A DNA stretch of 64,000 bases from Scytalidium lignicola (Eukaryota; Ascomycota; Leotiomycetes): the NCBI GenBank assembly GCA_002812745.2, contig NCSJ02000141.1, positions 1-64,000 of the forward strand, written 5' to 3'. Under the pieces are notes generated by a model. It made no database searches, was not told the DNA's origin, and was given only the letters and a program-made list of their open reading frames with translations. The first letter of the stretch is position 1. Each line of letters starts with the position of its first letter. The position numbers were made by a program, and so were the translations under genes. Shown in pieces: positions 42,296 to 55,032 of the stretch.

Positions 42296-43909
42296 ATTGA
42301 TGGAGGAGTAAAGAGAGTAGTGTTGATAATTGTAGTGACCCTTCCTATATTGCGTGGGCTTGAACTGCATTTATAGAAATCCTTGTGAGAAAAAGGGGAA
42401 TAGCAGAGCCAGCGATTCCAATGTCATCGCATCTTTAGGATGTGTATGACGCAAATCTGGGATGGCCTTGTAGACATCGGGATGCCAAGATGACGTAGAA
42501 TACAAAGAAAAGAATAAGGTACGAGAACGTGCTCCACCTGGTGCTCCTCTCTAAACAAAAAAGAAGGGTGATATAGGTCGACGACAAGGAAAATTCGCTT
42601 AAGATCACGGAGCATAAACCAGGAAGCAGCATTTATTGAGGAATGATAAGTCACTGTCGGTCGATCAGTCGGGATCTGAGGGCGAAGAGAAGCTAACTCG
42701 AGGTTAGAAACCGAGTGCGTCCTGCCTCTATTTGTGTGCGATTCGCTGGTCTAGTGGCTAACAGACAGAGGCCATACCATCAAATACAGAAACCACCCTT
42801 TAATGTTTTCTCCGAGTTGATATTTTAAATGCTGAAGAGGGGTAAGAATAACCCCGATCCCAGTCATAGTGGCCCTTAACTCTGGTTTGAGCGAGAGCGT
42901 GTACGAGAACGAAAGTCAAGCCTGACCCTTGGACTTCCAGTCATTTCAGTGCCGTAACCAGTTTTGCGATGGGTCAAAGCCGGTTTCTTCATTTTCATGT
43001 TGTGCACCGCTGACAGCCGTTACTGCTGATCGATTAGGCCAGGTAGTCTGCCACCAAGCAGAAATTAGGTCGGTCATTTTTGAAGGACATAAGTAACTAG
43101 TTTAACGCAAGAGTCCCAGGGAGGGATTGTTACCAGATAATTGAGCAGTTCTAGGACTGATTGTTGATTTTGATGCATACCACAGGAGGTGCAGCTGCCA
43201 AGGTACCCGGAATCATTAGCAATGGATATCGAAATACACCAATGGAGGTCTACGCAACAACTTTATTGACGCGGGTTTATTGCTCTTTCTTACAGAATAC
43301 CATAGAGGATACGTATATAGGGAGAAGGCAAAGTCGATCCAGCAATATTTGTCTTAGGAGGTTGGAGACTTGTTAGTGTATTATTAATGGTTAGCGTTGC
43401 CATTTTTGGAGACAATGCAGTTGGTAGGAGACGGTGTCAACAAAGATTTCTTGTGTCTCATGGAATAATTACTCCTAGCTCTCTACTTGTCGTAGCCCTG
43501 TAAATATCAAACTTCCAAGAACAAGGTCTTTCCCAAACGCTCTTTAGGTGTCTTAGTAAAGAATTCACGAACAGTTACTAGCCTGACATTTGGATACCTG
43601 TTGTTGTCGAGCGGTCGTGGGAGTACAGTCTGCCCGTTTAACGAGTAGTAGGTATAGAATCTAGTTAAGAGATATTAGCGCGGAATACAGCAGGATAGAA
43701 TGCGACGAGGGCAGGGAAAGTTTGGGTTCGTTGTACTCATTATAGGTGTCTAAGATGTAATCTAGATGGGGATAGCTCCACAACCAGATCTCTATCTATA
43801 CCTCAGAGATGCAATGAATCCTCGTAATAGAGAAAAGGAGTATAGAGAAAAATGCCCCTATGATAATACAGTACTATGTGTGCTTATATTGCAAGTAGAG
43901 GAGTCAAAC
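42296..43909. other. Mid-GC interval without a recognised gene
   Basis: Several short frames on both strands have no recognisable domain. The final part may include a third exon of the NmrA-like gene (see 43910-44775). Confidence 0.4.
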
Positions 43910-44775
43910 TTACAGTCCTAGCCATGCCCACATGTTACCAGGGTCGCGGTCTCTAGTCTCGTGCATAATCTTGTAAAGATCATCTAAAGTCCCGAGGTTT
44001 TGAATCTTAGGCTCTAGGTTGTACACGGCTTTGAAGTCGGTGACGATCCCGTGAATGTCAATATAGTCACCTCGGACTGTGTGTAAAGGTTAGCACTCTT
44101 GTGTTTACTTCCGGGAATTTATCTTAGAAGGGTGATGAACCCTTAAAGTCAAAACTTACAAGATAAGAAACCATTAGCTTCTTTATCCAATACTATCTCC
44201 GCGGTATACTCGGCCACATTATCATATGTTGTAAACTCCCATTTTTCATCACCTGTTCCCCAGTACTTGAAAGTGTCGATTTTATTGTCCCAGATCCCTT
44301 GCCAAGGCCTCTCTAGGAAGCATGCGTTCAACACGTGCACTGCTGTGATTTGTGCTTTCTTCGTTTCTAGATAGGCTTGCACATGCTTCATAGGGTCTTT
44401 AACTGGGTGGTCGCCAAAGTCGAGCTTACGGAAGTCCATACTGTAGTCGGAGGCGACATAGCGAGGCACGCTTTCCGCAATACTAGCATCAATAAGGGTC
44501 TTCTGCCCGTCTATCATAAGAGTGTTGTCTCCAAGGTAGCAGCATATTACCACGTCTGCTTTGCGGACGGCCTCCCGAATGGTTTTGACGTCGTTGGACT
44601 CCGCTTTAAACAGTGTAATGCGGGACTCGGAGCGGAGAAGGTCTGGGAGTTTAGATGGGGTGCGGCAGAGACCATTGATGTGTACATTAGGATGTTTGAG
44701 AAGGTGTTTGGTGATGAGGCCGGCTAAGGTTCCTGTGATGCCCGCAATGGCAACGGTGGTGGTAGCAGTTGCCAT
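43910..44775 (-). CDS. NmrA-like NAD(P)-binding protein
   Basis: Exon 1 is 44160-44775, starting at the ATG at 44775. The intron 44077-44159 has a GTAAGT donor, a GCTAAC branch site and a CAG acceptor. Exon 2 starts at 44076. Residues 8-20 (VAIAGITGTLAGL) form the glycine-rich nucleotide-binding turn of atypical short-chain dehydrogenases. VVICCYLGD (about 75-83), YVASDYSMDFR (about 106-116) and a WEFTTYDNVAEYTAEIV block (about 178-194) follow the NmrA/isoflavone-reductase plan. Exon 2 reads to a TAA at 43910-43912, giving about 258 residues. A second GTAAGT at 43913 suggests a further exon ending near 43800, which would bring it towards the usual 300. The substrate is unknown. No damage is visible. 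Confidence 0.75.
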
Positions 44776-44882
44776 TATATATTAGCAAAAAAGATCAGCT
44801 TATGGATATCGAACACTCAGAGTGAATTCAAAAGAAGTACGTATGCATTTATATCGATTGATTCCTTGGGCAGGGAGTATCA

Positions 44883-44942
44883 AGCTAGTCCAAGAATGTC
44901 TCGCCAGAAGGAAGCATTGAGCTAGTCCAAGAATGTCTCGCC
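44883..44942. repeat. 23-bp direct duplication
   Basis: AGCTAGTCCAAGAATGTCTC plus GCC occurs at 44883-44905 and again at 44920-44942, 37 bp apart, about 110 bp upstream of the NmrA-like start codon. Confidence 0.8.
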
Positions 44943-44950
44943 GAAAGTCC

Positions 44951-45259
44951 TTAAAGCTCTGTGCGCGTTTGCCGAGTGCTCCGAACATGACTGGAAGCAT
45001 ATTTGTTGGTTAATAAGAGCTTGAAAGGTAGCCGTAGATAGATTACCTCTATGGTCAAATACAGCATCATCTTGATGACATCGAGGGTATTGCTCGAGCT
45101 TTCAAGGCAGTCACTTTCTTCTTTAAGCTCGACAGGCCCTTGGTCCTCGATGGGGGGCGCTATTGGTGTCATGGCTCCATCCTCTCTCGGAGCCCGGATA
45201 GTCTTGACCTTGTCCGAGGCATCGGCCGCAGTTACCCCAACGTGCAATTCTGTAATCAC
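44951..45259 (-). CDS. Unrecognised frame, possibly a first exon
   Basis: The ATG at 45259 opens a plausible hydrophilic N-terminus (MITELHVGVTAADASDKVK...) ending in TLDVIKMMLYLTIE. A GTAATC that could serve as a donor follows, after which the reading becomes less protein-like. It could be the start of a membrane-transporter gene whose remainder is missing. No family is assigned. Confidence 0.25.
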   Translation of the reverse strand: MITELHVGVTAADASDKVKTIRAPREDGAMTPIAPPIEDQGPVELKEESDCLESSSNTLDVIKMMLYLTIEVIYLRLPFKLLLTNKYASSHVRSTRQTRTEL

Positions 45260-45346
45260 GATCCTTTTTATTGAGCATGCCCTTTAAAGAGAGTGGGAAA
45301 GCATAATTATATAGAACGGCAATGCTAAACACGCTAACGAAGTAAC

Positions 45347-45950
45347 GTGAACCAAAGTCACGCTAACGGCAACCCCACTTCAACAGATTCCTTATCAGTG
45401 CCGGCTGAGGACACTGAAAGCGTTGCTCTGGTGGAACAAAGTGAACAAGTCAATGCCTCCCTCAGTAAATACATCTTGTCATTGAGCTCTGCCGAACAAG
45501 AGTTTCAAGGCTCCTCATTTGTAATAAGCAACGAGGAAGTGATCGAAGCTAGGGTGAAGGCTTTTAGAAACTACGGAGTCAGGCCAGGCTTAGCCAGATA
45601 GTTCTATGGCTCGTTTGATATCTTCATCGCTCTTGAACAACGGCTTATGGGTCTATATCCATCGATGATTCATCATTCTAAACGCTGCAGGGGTTAGTGT
45701 TGCACCTTTGACCTTTATATTGGTTAACATCGTCATAGGTATGATTTGCGCTGATACCGAAACCCTGATGGCTTCACTGCTCAACGTTCGTGCTGAACCA
45801 ATCTATAACAGCGACATGAGCAATGTAGTTTTCATCTCCAGCGACGCTCCTCTCTCAGTCCAAAAGGGTGTTACACTTCAGCGGTCTCGCAAAAAGGTCC
45901 ATGTGCTCTTTTACAACACTATAGATATCTTGCGGGAGCAATTGGTATAA
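45347..45950 (+). CDS. Unrecognised plus-strand coding fragments
   Basis: Two open stretches (45347-45601 and 45708-45950) have protein-like composition: a Ser/Glu-rich segment with SKYILSLSSAEQEF, and LNVRAEPIYNSDMSNVVFISSDAP. They could be exons of one gene, but no clean donor and acceptor pair joins them, and the first lacks an ATG at its open end. The function is unknown. Confidence 0.25.
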
Positions 45951-46169
45951 TTCTCGCAGGTCACAACAATTACCACTTTACAATGTATCTACAGACAGTG
46001 TACAATAGTTACAGTGTTAAATGTGGCCTTGCACTTTCCCTGGAAGGACAAATCTGCAGCATGTGATTGGCCACCGAGCACGACAGCTCGCAGGCTGGTC
46101 CGTGCAGTTGCTCTCTCACCGGAAAACAGCTCATCAGGGTGCCGGTCTGTTTTCAATGGTCTATTAGAA

Positions 46170-46234
46170 AGCTTAAATCCCGTGGGAGATAAGGAAACAA
46201 CAGTAAAGAGGTTATCTTCTACAGGATTTAAGCT
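46170..46234. repeat. 23-bp inverted repeat with transition-only mismatches
   Basis: Arm 46170-46192 (AGCTTAAATCC...GATAA) and arm 46212-46234 pair at 20 of 23 positions around a 19-nt loop. The three mismatches are all transitions. No parent element is identified. Confidence 0.65.
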
Positions 46235-46299
46235 CCCTTGCATTCTATTTACTACGCAAAGATACTCCGTAAACAAGAGATGGAAGAATTCTTGAAGCT

Positions 46300-49083
46300 T
46301 AAAAATTTCCGAACAATAAGCTAATTCACTTATTGTAATTGAGAAAGCGAAATTACGAGTAAGCCTATTGTAGTAAGATGACATGTTATGTTTGTATTAG
46401 ACATAGGTTATTTATTAAAGAAGATCGATAATATACACATCTTGATGTTCTACGACCTCCTTGTAAATAATACTATGTTATTTATGTAAACTGAAGCCTG
46501 GTAACTTTATATTCGTTTTAATCATTTTGTTTAGCCTATCCAACTGAATTCAGTATGGAGCTGGATCCTTTACTCTTGGCTCAAGAAGAACTCGAGGACT
46601 AACGTTTTCTTAGGCAATCTTGCTACATTTGGCAAGAAAAGGAGAAACTCTCCTATGATGAAGACAATGAAATAACTCTGTAGCTTAGACATATTAAATA
46701 GCTTCTTCAGTTTCGAAGTTGCCCTTTAAACATTCTGAGAGTTACAACATTACAATTAGCAATACAAAACCATAGTGACTATTGCCTTAGGTCTTGGCTA
46801 GGCTATCTCATCATAAGTCTTAGAGCAGACGAAAGAAAGCTTTAGATCTTGATGTATACAATTGATTGAATGTTCATTTGTGATAAGCAGACATTAGATT
46901 ATACCTATTACTATCTTCGATGTTAACTTCAGACTTATTACAAGTACAGCTTTTGGTCAGTAGCATTTAACTGCCTTTGTTCTTCATGTAGTTGAAAGGG
47001 ATATATCATGGTATAGAAATGCTTTATATACATCATTTTTCGGATTTAGGCCATAAAAGAAACTTTACACAAAGAAATCTTCAGAGTAAGCTTTTAAGAC
47101 ATCAAAGCAGGTTAAATAAGCTATATCTAAAATACATTGCTTAAAGACATAACTTCAAATAAACTAACAAGTAATATAATATTAAACTGGATATCAAAGT
47201 CAGAAACAAACTTTAAAAGATTATAAAGACAAATATAAAGAGGAAGATAAAGAAGAAGAAAGTAAGGATAAGGATAAAGACAAAGAAGATGAGGACAAAA
47301 ATGAAGTTGAAGATAAAGAGTAAGAGTAAGAAGAAGAGAAGGAGAAGAGATTTAAGAAAAGAAAGTATTTTCAAACTTAAAATATAGTTAACAATAAAGA
47401 GATAAATAAGCTAAAAAACAATAACTTCCTTCTAGAACAAGATCCTTGATTGTTAAAGGTATTATTTTAACTTTTAATGATTTTTTAAACCTTTTAATCC
47501 TTAACTAATAATATAACAAACTCTCTTCTCTTGTATTTCATAAGAATTTATAATATACATTAACATTTACTTGTTTATAAGTTAACTTACAATTGTACAT
47601 TAAATCTTTTAAAGTTAATATAGATTAGCCAACTTTTATTCTATAAGTATATTATGTTTATACATATTTATAAGACATTACGTTAATTATAACTTGTTTA
47701 GACCTTTTACTTAGACTAAACAAAGTACTTTGCCTTAATAACATTCAGATAAAATATCTTCTTCAAATAAGCTTCTCTTTGATAGGCAAGATTATCAAGC
47801 TTAAAGCTTTTGACAAGTTGATTATCAAAAAGGAAAATGGCTAAACCAATTTAACTTAGACAGTAGATGGTTAATATTTTACTATTAATAATTTAAGTCA
47901 AATACAATTACTTGATTTTACTTATATACATTATATAACTATAATAACTATAAAGGATTATGTTAATTGACTTATGCTGAATTAACAACCTTTTGTCAAT
48001 CTAAATGTTATCTAAGATGATTTTACTTATTAGACTCTTGGATAGTCTTTCCTTGAAGAGGAGTAGAATAAGCTTTGTAATATGTACAAATCCTTGTCCA
48101 AACAAGTATAATGTTTTTCATTCAACAACTAACTGTTTATTAAAGTAAGTTCTTGGATGTTGTAAACTTGTACTACTTATTTTATATCTAAAGCCTTGTT
48201 AAAAGACAAAATACTAAAAGTTATTTACTTTAAAGTTAAGTTATTACCTTAAGGTCTTAAAATTACTAATATCAAAGTGTATAATACAGACTAGGTAATG
48301 TATAATCTTGCATTTCATGAAGGATACCTTCTCCTTATCATTGAGTATAACAAAGCTTGTGCTTCAAACTATTATACCTTTTACATTATATGATATTCTT
48401 CTTTAAGGCTTTTTAAGNTTTATACTATACTATCTTGTTTACATTTAACAATTTACTAACTTTCTTATAATACAACTTTAACTTCCTTATTTATATAAAA
48501 TTGAGNTTTTTCTTTCTTAACTTGTAATACTAACAAAAGTATCTTTCTTCTACTCAAGCATTTAACATTCTTTGATGTTTAATCAGTTAGNTTTTTAACC
48601 TTTATAAGGTTTTCACTTTATTAGCAAATTACTCTTATAATTACAAAACAGNTTTTTTCTTAAACTATTATACAAATATAATTTTTATAAATCCAAAAAG
48701 GCTTTTGATTTAATTAATATAATTGTTATTGAAGTTAGTTATCATTGTTGAGTTTTGTTAACTGAGTATACTATTGATATAACTCTTTTTACTTGATTAC
48801 AACCTGAGTTGTTAAAAATGTATTAATGGTTATTAATTGTATAATAAGATTAGAATTAACAGTATTATTAACATGATCATTATACTTGTCATTTTACTTT
48901 AATTTTAACATTAACAGTTATTACTAAAGTAAAAGAGAAAAATATCAAAAGACCCTTGTTAATTAATAAGCTTTTAAAAGCAAACCTTCCTTTGAAATGG
49001 ACATACTTTATTTTAATAAAGGAAATCGCATTTAAAGTTGATGAATTTCAATATAATACTTAATACAAAATCCTGATCTGTAT
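46300..49083. other. Decayed AT-rich DNA
   Basis: 46.5-46.9 kb retains fragments that look like old coding sequence (an ATG at 46555 opening MELDPLLLAQEELED). Near 47230-47340 a translation rich in Lys, Asp and Glu appears. Neither can be assigned. The rest is AT-rich with several N at T homopolymers. Confidence 0.4.
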
Positions 49084-49250
49084 TGTATATGTTCCAGCCT
49101 ATACGCCAACTCCGCCCGTTGGCCAACTGACTAGCCAGTTGGCCAACAGTCTAGCCTATACACCAATATTACGGTTGGTGTATGGTCTAGCCTATATGCA
49201 AACCAATATTACAGTTAGTATATAATCTAGCCTATACACCAACCACTTCA
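49084..49250 (+). repeat. Ginger-like left TIR
   Basis: It begins TGTATATGTTCCAGCC and includes GTTGGCCAACTGACTAGCCA and CCAATATTACGGTTGGTGTA. It keeps more GC than the right copy. Confidence 0.8.
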
Positions 49251-49379
49251 ACTTTTTACCTTACAATAACAGTATAACTTTAAATATAATAAATTTCTTC
49301 TACTTTACAACCTTCAATTAAGTTATCCTCCATTTAATATAGCTTTAATTGAATCAATTAACCCTTTTCCTAATGATGT

Positions 49380-51365
49380 ACACTTTGCCTTTCAAGAATA
49401 TATATATAGTGAAGGCTATACCAATAAGGAACAAATCAACCTAGAACACTAGCAAAGAATATATATCTTTTTAGACAACCTAAACCTTAAACCAGAAAAT
49501 CAAGTGGATACCAACTTAAAACACAGAGTATTTACTCAATTTAAGCTCAAGAACTGTCAATTATATTAATTGCTTAATTTACACTATCCAGAACCAAGAT
49601 ATACTATACAAGATAATAAGGTATTTGATATTATTACACAAGAACATATCAAACTCCTTCATGTAGGACAAGATAAAGTATAGCTAATATTTAAGTAAAA
49701 TTACTATAAAATTAAACATAATAAGGTTAAATAAATACTTAAAAGATGTAAAAACTATTCTCTGAACAAGTTATCTGTTATTAAAGCTCCTCTTGAACCT
49801 ATTGTTTTTAAGAGAGCTTAAGAATGTATTCAAGTAGATTTGATTAATATAAAGCATAAACCATCTAGCCAGTATAAGTAGATATTGTATATCAAAGACT
49901 ATTTTACCAAATATTCACAATTATATCTACTTAAAAGTAAAGAATCAATTCTAATTGCATAAGCATTTGCCTAATTTATTATAGCTTTTTTACCTCTTAA
50001 AATAGTTCAATACAACAATAGTAAAGAGTTCAAAGATACCTTTCTTATCATATTACACAAATATAATATTCGAATAATCAATGGAAAGCTTAGAACACCT
50101 TAAACTCAAGGTCTTGTTAAACAAGCAAATAAAATAGTAGAAGTTAAAATCAGAGCTTAGAAAATAAATAATAATTCAACTAAATAGATTGATAGATTAG
50201 TAGAGATTACTCTAGCAATTAACACTCAAAAACACTCAACAATTAATTGTACACTTACTGAATTATTATTCAGAGATCATAACACTTATATTGATTAGTT
50301 GAACAGTCAAAAACATAAAGATCTTACAATTAGAGTACTTTAAGAAGATCCTAATCAACCTCTAATATTTAAGAGTAATATAAAACCTGAATTACCAATT
50401 AATTCACAATTGTTATCTTTAAGCAATTCAAGGGTTAATATTAATATTCAATCATAATCACATTCTCAAATTACCATATATATTAACCCTGAAAGTGACT
50501 CAGAGATCAATATATGAATTACTCTACCAATCAAGGATTCTCCTAAATAGTAATATAACACTGAAGCTAATATTCAAACCAGTATTGAAGTTGACTCTCC
50601 TATGACTACAATTACAATTACAACTATTATTACTACAACTACAACTACTATGACTACAATTACAACTACTATGACTACAACTACCACAACTACTACAGCT
50701 ACTACAACTACTACGGCTACTACGGCTACTACAGCTACAATTACTACAACTATTACAACTACTACAACTACTACATCTACTACAATTACCATAGTTACTA
50801 CAACTACAACAATTCAATCAACAGATCCAATGATCCAGAAAGCTCAACAATCAACACAAAAAGCAAGAGTTAGAATAGTAGAAAAGTACTCGAAAAAACA
50901 CAATATTCAACACTTTGATATTAAAGATATTATTTTAATCAAAGTTCCAAGAGAAGATAAAACAACTACTAATAACTAACAATTATTTAAACGAATATTA
51001 GATAAACCATACTCTTATAAATATAAAGTTATTACTTAATCAAGAATTATTAACTAACTAATGCTAATTAAGGATTTAAAGGTAATTGATAAAAGCTTTT
51101 AGCCAGATATTACCATTCTAGAAAGTACAAAACAAATCACTTTAACTTTAGCAACTAAGGAAACATTTACAAGTTAACAAATTAGAATATCATGCTAGTA
51201 TAAAGGTTAGTATAATACTAAAAGATGTTGTTGTTTTAAGGAAGACAAAGATTATACTGTACACTATTATAAAGATGAGCATAATTATAAAAGGTTATTA
51301 AGGCTAACTATTCGTATAAAACAAGCTTTAATTGAACTTGAAAGCTTTAATTCTAGGAGAAAGTA
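49380..51365 (+). pseudogene. Ginger-like integrase/transposase
   Basis: A zinc-binding remnant with H and C positions (EHIKLLH...RCKNYS) lies at about 49640-49770. The integrase core follows: ECIQVDLI (first Asp, about 49825-49850), an IVQYNNSKEFK block at about 50008-50035 where the second catalytic Asp reads as Asn, and GLVKQANKIVEVK at about 50110-50150. A poly-Thr linker is encoded at about 50600-50810. Then come IILIKVPRED (about 50930-50960) and a Cys-rich motif (KRCCCFKEDKDYTVHYY, about 51220-51270) like the C-terminal module of Ginger proteins. Stops from CAA, CAG and TGG are frequent, so it is inactive. Confidence 0.7.
50602..50812. repeat. ACT/ACA trinucleotide microsatellite
   Basis: About 210 bp of imperfect (ACT)(ACA) triplets, in frame with the Ginger-like protein and encoding mostly Thr. 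Frames on the opposite strand (poly-Val, poly-Ser/Cys) are shadows. Confidence 0.85.
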
Positions 51366-51499
51366 AGCAAGAGCAAATACTATAAGTAATGTTGTTAATT
51401 TAACTAGCCTTAGAGTAACAGTTGATTTAGATTAGCAATTGATTAACAATTAAATAACACTTAAAATAGCTTAAATTATAAATAAATCAATAGTTGAAT

Positions 51500-51668
51500 T
51501 AGTAAGTAGTTAATGTATAAGCTAGACTATACACCAACTGTAATATTAGTTTGCATATAAGCTAGACCATACACTAACCGTAATATTAGTATATAAGTTA
51601 GACCGTTGGCTAACTGGCTAGTTAATTAACCAATGAGCAAAGTTAACATATAGGCTAGAACATATATA
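51500..51668 (-). repeat. Ginger-like right TIR
   Basis: The reverse complement reads TATATATGTTCTAGCC... and follows the left TIR throughout, with mostly transition differences. Confidence 0.8.
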
Positions 51669-51743
51669 ATAACAAGAATATTATAATTATTTAAACACTT
51701 ATAAATATTATATAAGAGAAAGAATAATACTTATAAAATAAAG

Positions 51744-51937
51744 TATCAGTTCACTTATAACACAAAGTATAATATACAATTATATATAATATACTCATTA
51801 TGTTATTCCATAGTTATTATACAATTAAAAGTAAAAGAGCAAAATTATAAGAGCTTTGCTTGTTCTTACTACCTAATCAAGACTAGCTTACAAGGGCATG
51901 TGAATATCATATGTACATAACTACTATTCTACTAACA
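51744..51937 (-). repeat. Copia 3' LTR, copy 2
   Basis: 194 bp, TATCAGTTCACTTATAA... to ...CTACTAACA on the plus strand; pairs with 58028-58221. Confidence 0.85.
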
Positions 51938-52237
51938 TTAGAATTACTTTAAAAATGGCTATACATTATAACTCTCAAAACGCTCAGATTCGTAAAGTTT
52001 TCCTAATCACATGCTAATTGCCTAATTAAGAATAGCTCCAAATCCTTCCTCTGTACAATTCTCTATTCCACTATCTACATTGTTATATTTTACCTATTTT
52101 ACTACTTCTAATTGTACTTTATTCATATCTAACAACTGTTTCAAAGTACTAGATAACTTTCCTTTGGTTATAAAATTAACTAAATTTGTAATTCCTTCAA
52201 TCTATTATACCTTAGTAATTTAACATCATTTGTACAC

Positions 52238-52420
52238 TTAACAAAGACATATTACGTCAATTATAAATTGCTTTTCTTGTGTAATTCTCAACTTAACAAA
52301 GCAATTGTACAATAACCTTGAATTTGTACATATAATCAGTAGAAAGTTGATTTTGAGAATTCCTTCAATAGTTAACTTGATCATAATTCTTATATCAAAC
52401 TTATAAGCTATTTTGTACAA
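52238..52420 (-). pseudogene. Copia RNase H C-terminal remnant
   Basis: The reading ...IEGILKINFLLIICTNSRLLYNC...TQEKQ is a decayed version of the copia RNase H block TDSKSLYDC-LVKL-TQEK. The catalytic Asp of TDSK reads as Asn here. Confidence 0.65.
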
Positions 52421-55032
52421 TTCTGAGGCTAAAACATTATATGTAACCTTTTTGCACTTAACTAACGTTTAATATAATGTATTTACATTTTTTTTTCTAG
52501 TCTATAAGTGTTATAATATAGCTAATTTATAATAATAAGTCTTTGTTATTTATAAATAAAATGTTCATAAAGACTAATAATTATAACATTTCCTTTTCAA
52601 GTTTAACAAATTATATTCTTCTAATAACATTTTAGATCTGTTATTATAAGTGTTTATTTAATGATTTCATGTCTTCCTAGTTAAGATTAATAACTTAGAT
52701 AATTACTAATAAATCATATAACATTTTCAGTTAGCAAACTAAAGTTATATATACTTCTCAAGTGTATTGTATGATATATTACTCCTTAGTAATAAGGTTT
52801 TAATGTACAATTCTCCATAAGCTTGTTATAATAGTTNATTTCNTGGTTATAAGNTGTAGATTANCATATTAATNCTNTTGAGTAAATAAAATTCTAGTAT
52901 TATTCAGTTGTATAATANTCTTATTGAACTTNATTCCNTTGNTAATANTCAACATTTCATGTTCTTTTNCTAAGAAATTANCCTTTTTNCAANTATTCTT
53001 GNTCAAGNTTCANCAAATTNAACATNTTTNATAAACAANGTATTATNANTTTAAANCTTTATAATATCAAAAGNTTTAGTGTTATATAATAAGCAAGGGT
53101 TGTATGTTAACCATTTCATAATAAGTACCTTGACATAATAAGAGTAATAAGTCTAAAACTAGTAGTTTCCAACTTCAAGGACTTTATAAAGTAACTTTAC
53201 AACTTATAGAATTAAGCCTTCATAAAGACCAAGTTACTTTATAAGCTTTGAAGGTAACCATACATAGAAATCCTGATTTAACAANNTAGTAAATTATANN
53301 TACACTTNTGAAATNTTNTATAAGTATAANCTTNTACTTTTGTACTTTATAANAATAATACAAAGAATAATANANTNGNTAATACATTNAATANTAANNA
53401 ATTAAGNTAAAACAAACTTCTTCTTATNATCCTTATAAGCTTATACTANAAGGTATAACNTTTTCAAAAGCTTTTTTCANTTCTCTTGTTCTTAATTTCA
53501 TTCATAAACCTAATATTGAATATATATATATTGTTAAGTATACTTTAAGGGTTTATAATCTCAAAAACATTCTTTTCAAGTAGTCTTAATATTTCAACTT
53601 AACATAAGGCTATAAATTAAGGTTGTTCAAGTTCCTTATCTTATAAGAAAACAATGACTTCAAGGTATTTATAAGGTCTTTCACATTTATACTTTACTAA
53701 TAGTATTAATAGTAGAATAACAATTATAGTTAACTTATTAAGCTCTTCTTAATACTCTTCAATAGTTGTAATTTCTAGTTTTAACTCTGATAACTTGATT
53801 TTATCAATTCCTTTTGTAAGTATAAAGTATAATTTCACAATTATTAACCTGAATAATATATTCTTATACAGTAATGTTAATACATATGTTTTTTNGTTTT
53901 ATACTTATAAGCTTGTATAACCCTTCTTAACTTTTATTCTAACTTATGTTTCTTACTCTTTACACAAGAACATTTAAATTCAGCAATAAGTTGTAAATAA
54001 TACTTATATTAAAATTGTTACACATATTGATTACATCTTATACTTGTTGTTTTGCCCTGATTTTGTTAATTTCCTCTATAGCCTTCTTGATCACCATAAC
54101 TCTTTAGCTTATAATTAAGGCTAAGATGTCAAGTTCTGACATATATAAGTAAGTATTATAAACTAATAATATAAGAATAAGTTTGTTAAGTTTTACTAAA
54201 TTATTAACAACCTTAAACATTATTTATAAAGTTATATCTTTGTCAAGATTATAAATTTCAATTATAATTATCTAATAAACATGTTATACAAGTATATAAT
54301 ATTGTTCAACATGGTTAATTAAGTTGTAAACTTCTATTAAAACTACTTTCAAGATTGTTCTTATAACTATAATACTTTGTTAGAACTCCTTATTGACAAA
54401 GTTCTTTTCAACATCAATTATAATCTAGTCTAAAGGTCTTAAGTAAATGTTAATCTAACAAGTTTGTAAAATGTTCTAAATATACTTTATATTAATATTT
54501 TAAAGCTATTTATCAGCTTGGTAATGTATTCTTTCGTTGATAATATAAAGTATAAATTTGTTATTAATATAAAAGATATTAACAATAATAGAGTAGTTAA
54601 AGTTGATGTTATCTTATAAGTTGAATTTAAATCTTCTTAATGACTTCTTATAACATTAACAATAAGTACAGAACTTAGTAAAGTATTCTAACATGTCCTT
54701 ATCAATATTATAACTTACAAAGTTTAACATATACTATAATCTGACTACTAACAAGTAATTAAAATGTTAGTGTAAATATTGTAATTCTATATTAGTCAAG
54801 AAACAAAGGTTTTCCTTTAATAAATCAAAAANCAAGGATGTATAAAGATATATCTTAAAGTAAAAAGCTATANGCTAAATCANTTATATGACTAAAATAC
54901 TTCCTTATAAAGTAATAAGTAAATTTATAAGGTTATTGAAATATATACTTAATTAATTTATATTTATTAAGCATAACAAAAAGGGAGTAGTTAATTTAAC
55001 TATATAGAATTCAATTTACTTAATTAGTATAT

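Larger units (their letters stand above)
49084..51668 (+). mobile_element. Ginger-like DNA transposon, RIP-degraded
   Basis: Inverted repeats of about 165-170 bp (49084-49250 and 51500-51668), built from CCTATACACCAA and CCGTAATATTGG-type units, enclose one gene for a gypsy-type integrase. Cut-and-paste transposons of the Ginger class have exactly this layout: a DDE integrase between TIRs and no reverse transcriptase. A Cys-rich C-terminal motif typical of Ginger proteins is also visible. A target duplication could not be established (GTAT left, ATAA right), and the outermost bases are uncertain. Confidence 0.75.

Noticed and set aside
42745..42775. tRNA-like CTGGTCTAGTGGCTAACAGAC
   Set aside because: It resembles an A-box, but no B-box (GGTTCRANTCC) or acceptor stem pairing follows at the right distance.
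50524..50817. Minus-strand frames rich in Val or Ser/Cys
   Set aside because: Shadow translations of the ACT/ACA microsatellite.
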